A stretch of DNA of 6,234 bases from SIG480 sp045595365 (GTDB lineage: Bacteria; Bacillota; Clostridia; Oscillospirales; JAAYXM01), in NCBI GenBank assembly GCA_045595365.1, contig JAZOAI010000039.1:1-6234 (forward strand), read 5' to 3'. Below are positions 5,253 to 6,234 of the stretch, one piece after another. The position numbers and the translations under genes were made by a program. The stretch's first letter is position 1; each line of letters begins with the position of its first letter. A model generated the notes under the pieces. The model did not search any database. It had not been told where the DNA came from and worked only from the letters and a program-made list of their open reading frames with translations.

Positions 5253-5474
5253 ATGGGAAGATTAAAAGATTTAAGAAAAGAACGGGGATATACACAGATA
5301 AAGATGCAAATGCTCACAGGAATTGACCAAAGTGATTATTCAAAAATCGAACAGGGGAAAAGGTATTACACTTTTGAGCAGTGCAAAAGGATTGCAAAAG
5401 CTCTTGATACAAGTATGGATTATCTTGCAGGACTTACTGACGATAAGACACCATATCCGAGAAGTAAGAATTAA
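5253..5474 (+). CDS. small XRE-family (Cro/CI-type) transcriptional regulator
   Basis: The 73-residue product is a single helix-turn-helix domain of the Cro/CI type: LKDLRKERGYTQIKMQML (4-21), turn, then the recognition helix segment DQSDYSKIEQGKR (25-37), then FEQCKRIAKALDTSMDYLAGLTDD (41-64). There is no sensor or dimerisation domain beyond a ten-residue tail, so it resembles phage- and element-type regulators that bind short operators near their own gene. GAGGTG lies 10 nt ahead of the ATG, slightly long but acceptable. It diverges from the SLOG gene and probably binds the AATAGGTCAA repeats between them. No clear promoter of its own stands out; a TATAAT at 5182-5187 has no good -35 partner. 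Confidence 0.92.
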   Translation: MGRLKDLRKERGYTQIKMQMLTGIDQSDYSKIEQGKRYYTFEQCKRIAKALDTSMDYLAGLTDDKTPYPRSKN

Positions 5475-5484
5475 TAAAAGGAAC

Positions 5485-5512
5485 TTCCCGTTTTTATGCA
5501 AGGGAATTTTTT
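5485..5512 (+). terminator. probable intrinsic terminator after the XRE gene
   Basis: TTCCC (5485-5489) pairs with GGGAA (5502-5506) around a 12-nt loop, and six T follow (5507-5512). It lies 10 nt past the stop codon. The stem is short, so efficiency is uncertain. Confidence 0.5.
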
Positions 5513-5568
5513 GTTTCCTGTATGTAAAGCTTTTGTGTAAACAATATGTAACTTTAAAAGCATGGGTA

Positions 5569-5597
5569 TTGATTATGTTTCCTAAATTGTGTAAAAT
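5569..5597 (+). promoter_or_regulatory. promoter of the zinc-ribbon membrane protein gene
   Basis: TTGATT (5569-5574) and TAAAAT (5592-5597) are separated by 17 bp, 32 bp before the start codon. A short inverted repeat, CGAATA and TATTCG (5599-5616), lies in the leader just before the GGAGG ribosome binding site. Confidence 0.7.
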
Positions 5598-5629
5598 ACG
5601 AATAGAATCATATTCGGAGGCAAGAGCTT

Positions 5630-6049
5630 ATGCGCGGTTTTTTTCACAGGTTAGGAAACACGGTCCAATACTTTATGCAGGGGAGATACGGGGTTGACGA
5701 GCTCGGGGTTTTTCTTCTTATAGTAGGTTTTTTGGCATCATTTGTTTTTGCGCGAATCCGCCCGCTTTCATGGATTTCCGTCATCGCCTTTTTTGTGTTA
5801 ATCTGGGCGTATGTCCGCATCTTTTCAAAAAATTTTGATAAGCGCCGCCGCGAGCTCATGGCTTATCGTCGGATGCGCGATAAATTCAGAGAGCGAATCT
5901 CTCTTGTGAAGCGAATTATAGCCGAGCGCAAAACGCATAGGTATTTCAAATGTAAGACTTGCAAAACGCGGCTCCGCGTTCCGCGAGGGAAGGGCAAAAT
6001 TGAAATAACCTGTCCGAAATGCAGAACAAAAATAATTAAAAAGACATAA
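5630..6049 (+). CDS. two-helix membrane protein with C-terminal zinc ribbon
   Basis: The 139-residue product belongs to a family common in Clostridia but without known function. The N-terminal part has FMQGRYGVDELGVFLL (15-30), then two predicted membrane segments at about 25-42 and 47-64, then a basic stretch VRIFSKNFDKRRREL (62-76) and a charged helix to about 103. The C-terminus is a compact zinc ribbon: Cys108-X2-Cys111 and Cys128-X2-Cys131 around the basic RLRVPRGKGKIEIT segment. The short hydrophilic ends and the basic stretch suggest that the ribbon faces the cytoplasm. GGAGG lies 9 nt before the ATG, and a promoter is visible at 5569-5597, so the gene is probably transcribed alone. 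A palindromic repeat begins 3 nt after the stop and may end the transcript. Confidence 0.88.
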   Translation: MRGFFHRLGNTVQYFMQGRYGVDELGVFLLIVGFLASFVFARIRPLSWISVIAFFVLIWAYVRIFSKNFDKRRRELMAYRRMRDKFRERISLVKRIIAERKTHRYFKCKTCKTRLRVPRGKGKIEITCPKCRTKIIKKT

Positions 6050-6052
6050 AAC

Positions 6053-6090
6053 AAGGGTTTGTAGCAAAATGCATTTTGCTACAACCCCTT
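6053..6090. repeat. long palindromic repeat, possible terminator
   Basis: AAGGGTTTGTAGCAAAAT (6053-6070) pairs with ATTTTGCTACAACCCCTT (6073-6090), 18 positions with one mismatch around GC. It follows the zinc-ribbon gene by 3 nt and shares 17 exact bases, in reverse orientation, with 4627-4643. The T tract is short (TTTG), so it could be a weak terminator or an interspersed palindrome. Confidence 0.8.
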
Positions 6091-6117
6091 TGTGGCTTTA
6101 GAAAAATAGTGCAGAAT

Positions 6118-6171
6118 AAACAAATCGAACCCGAAGTAGTACATAAGTACGTCGAGAGGTTCGATTTGTTT
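6118..6171. repeat. long hairpin in non-coding DNA
   Basis: AAACAAATCGAACC (6118-6131) and GGTTCGATTTGTTT (6158-6171) form a perfect 14-bp stem. Inner bases can extend it through CGA/TCG and GTAC/GTAC with ATAA as the tip. A short T-rich stretch follows on the plus strand. No gene was found in 6091-6234, so its role (terminator, structured RNA or repeat end) is open. Confidence 0.75.
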
Positions 6172-6198
6172 TATAGCATAAAGTGTAATTAAATCCTT

Positions 6199-6220
6199 AA
6201 ATTCGGCACAAGCCGAATTT
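6199..6220. repeat. perfect 9-bp inverted repeat near window end
   Basis: AAATTCGGC (6199-6207) and GCCGAATTT (6212-6220) are exact complements with an ACAA loop. No T tract follows on either strand. With the hairpin at 6118-6171 it makes this end strongly structured, as the edge of an interspersed repeat would be. Confidence 0.75.
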
Positions 6221-6234
6221 CCATTGTACTTTTA

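Noticed and set aside
5521..5594. Four TGTAA words (5523, 5536, 5548, 5590)
   Set aside because: They are short, unevenly spaced and expected in AT-rich DNA; no regulator or origin function can be supported.

Overview
The window looks like chromosomal DNA of an anaerobic, low-to-moderate GC Bacillota of class Clostridia. Four things point there: a thiazole operon that uses the oxygen-sensitive radical-SAM enzyme ThiH, strong AGGAGG-type ribosome binding sites, promoters close to TTGACA-17-TATAAT, and a YerB-type lipoprotein. No species can be named from the sequence alone.

Region 1 (1-2490, minus strand) is a thiamine thiazole operon, thiS-thiF-thiG-thiH. A promoter (2459-2487), a TPP riboswitch (about 2362-2440) and an intrinsic terminator (2294-2323) precede it. 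ThiF adenylates the C-terminal Gly of ThiS so that it can carry sulfur. ThiH makes dehydroglycine from tyrosine. ThiG joins these with deoxyxylulose phosphate to form the thiazole phosphate. thiH is cut by the left edge of the window. The thiS and thiF genes are coupled: the Gly-Gly codons of ThiS double as the Shine-Dalgarno sequence of thiF.

Region 2 (2589-3030, minus strand) is a tRNA-Ser(UGA) locus with a tight terminator, but its upstream part is rearranged. About 54 bp comprising the leader palindrome and the first 18 nt of the tRNA occur a second time 218 bp upstream. In that copy the D-loop is interrupted by a 107-bp GC-rich insert. The only strong promoter (2996-3024) lies upstream of the broken copy, so the intact tRNA would be made with a leader of about 280 nt.

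Region 3 (3031-4620, minus strand) holds a YerB/DUF3048 lipoprotein gene with its own promoter, and upstream of it a small gene whose product resembles the jelly-roll C-terminal domain of exosporium/collagen-like proteins.

Region 4 (4617-6090) is bracketed by two copies of a palindromic repeat. It holds an AT-rich divergent pair, a SLOG-superfamily gene (minus) and a small XRE-family regulator (plus), with repeated AATAGGTCAA motifs on the promoter between them. A gene for a two-helix membrane protein with a C-terminal zinc ribbon (plus) follows. The last 145 bp are non-coding and contain two strong hairpins, perhaps the edge of an interspersed repeat.

The most unusual parts are the rearranged tRNA-Ser leader and the SLOG/XRE pair with its operator-like repeats.
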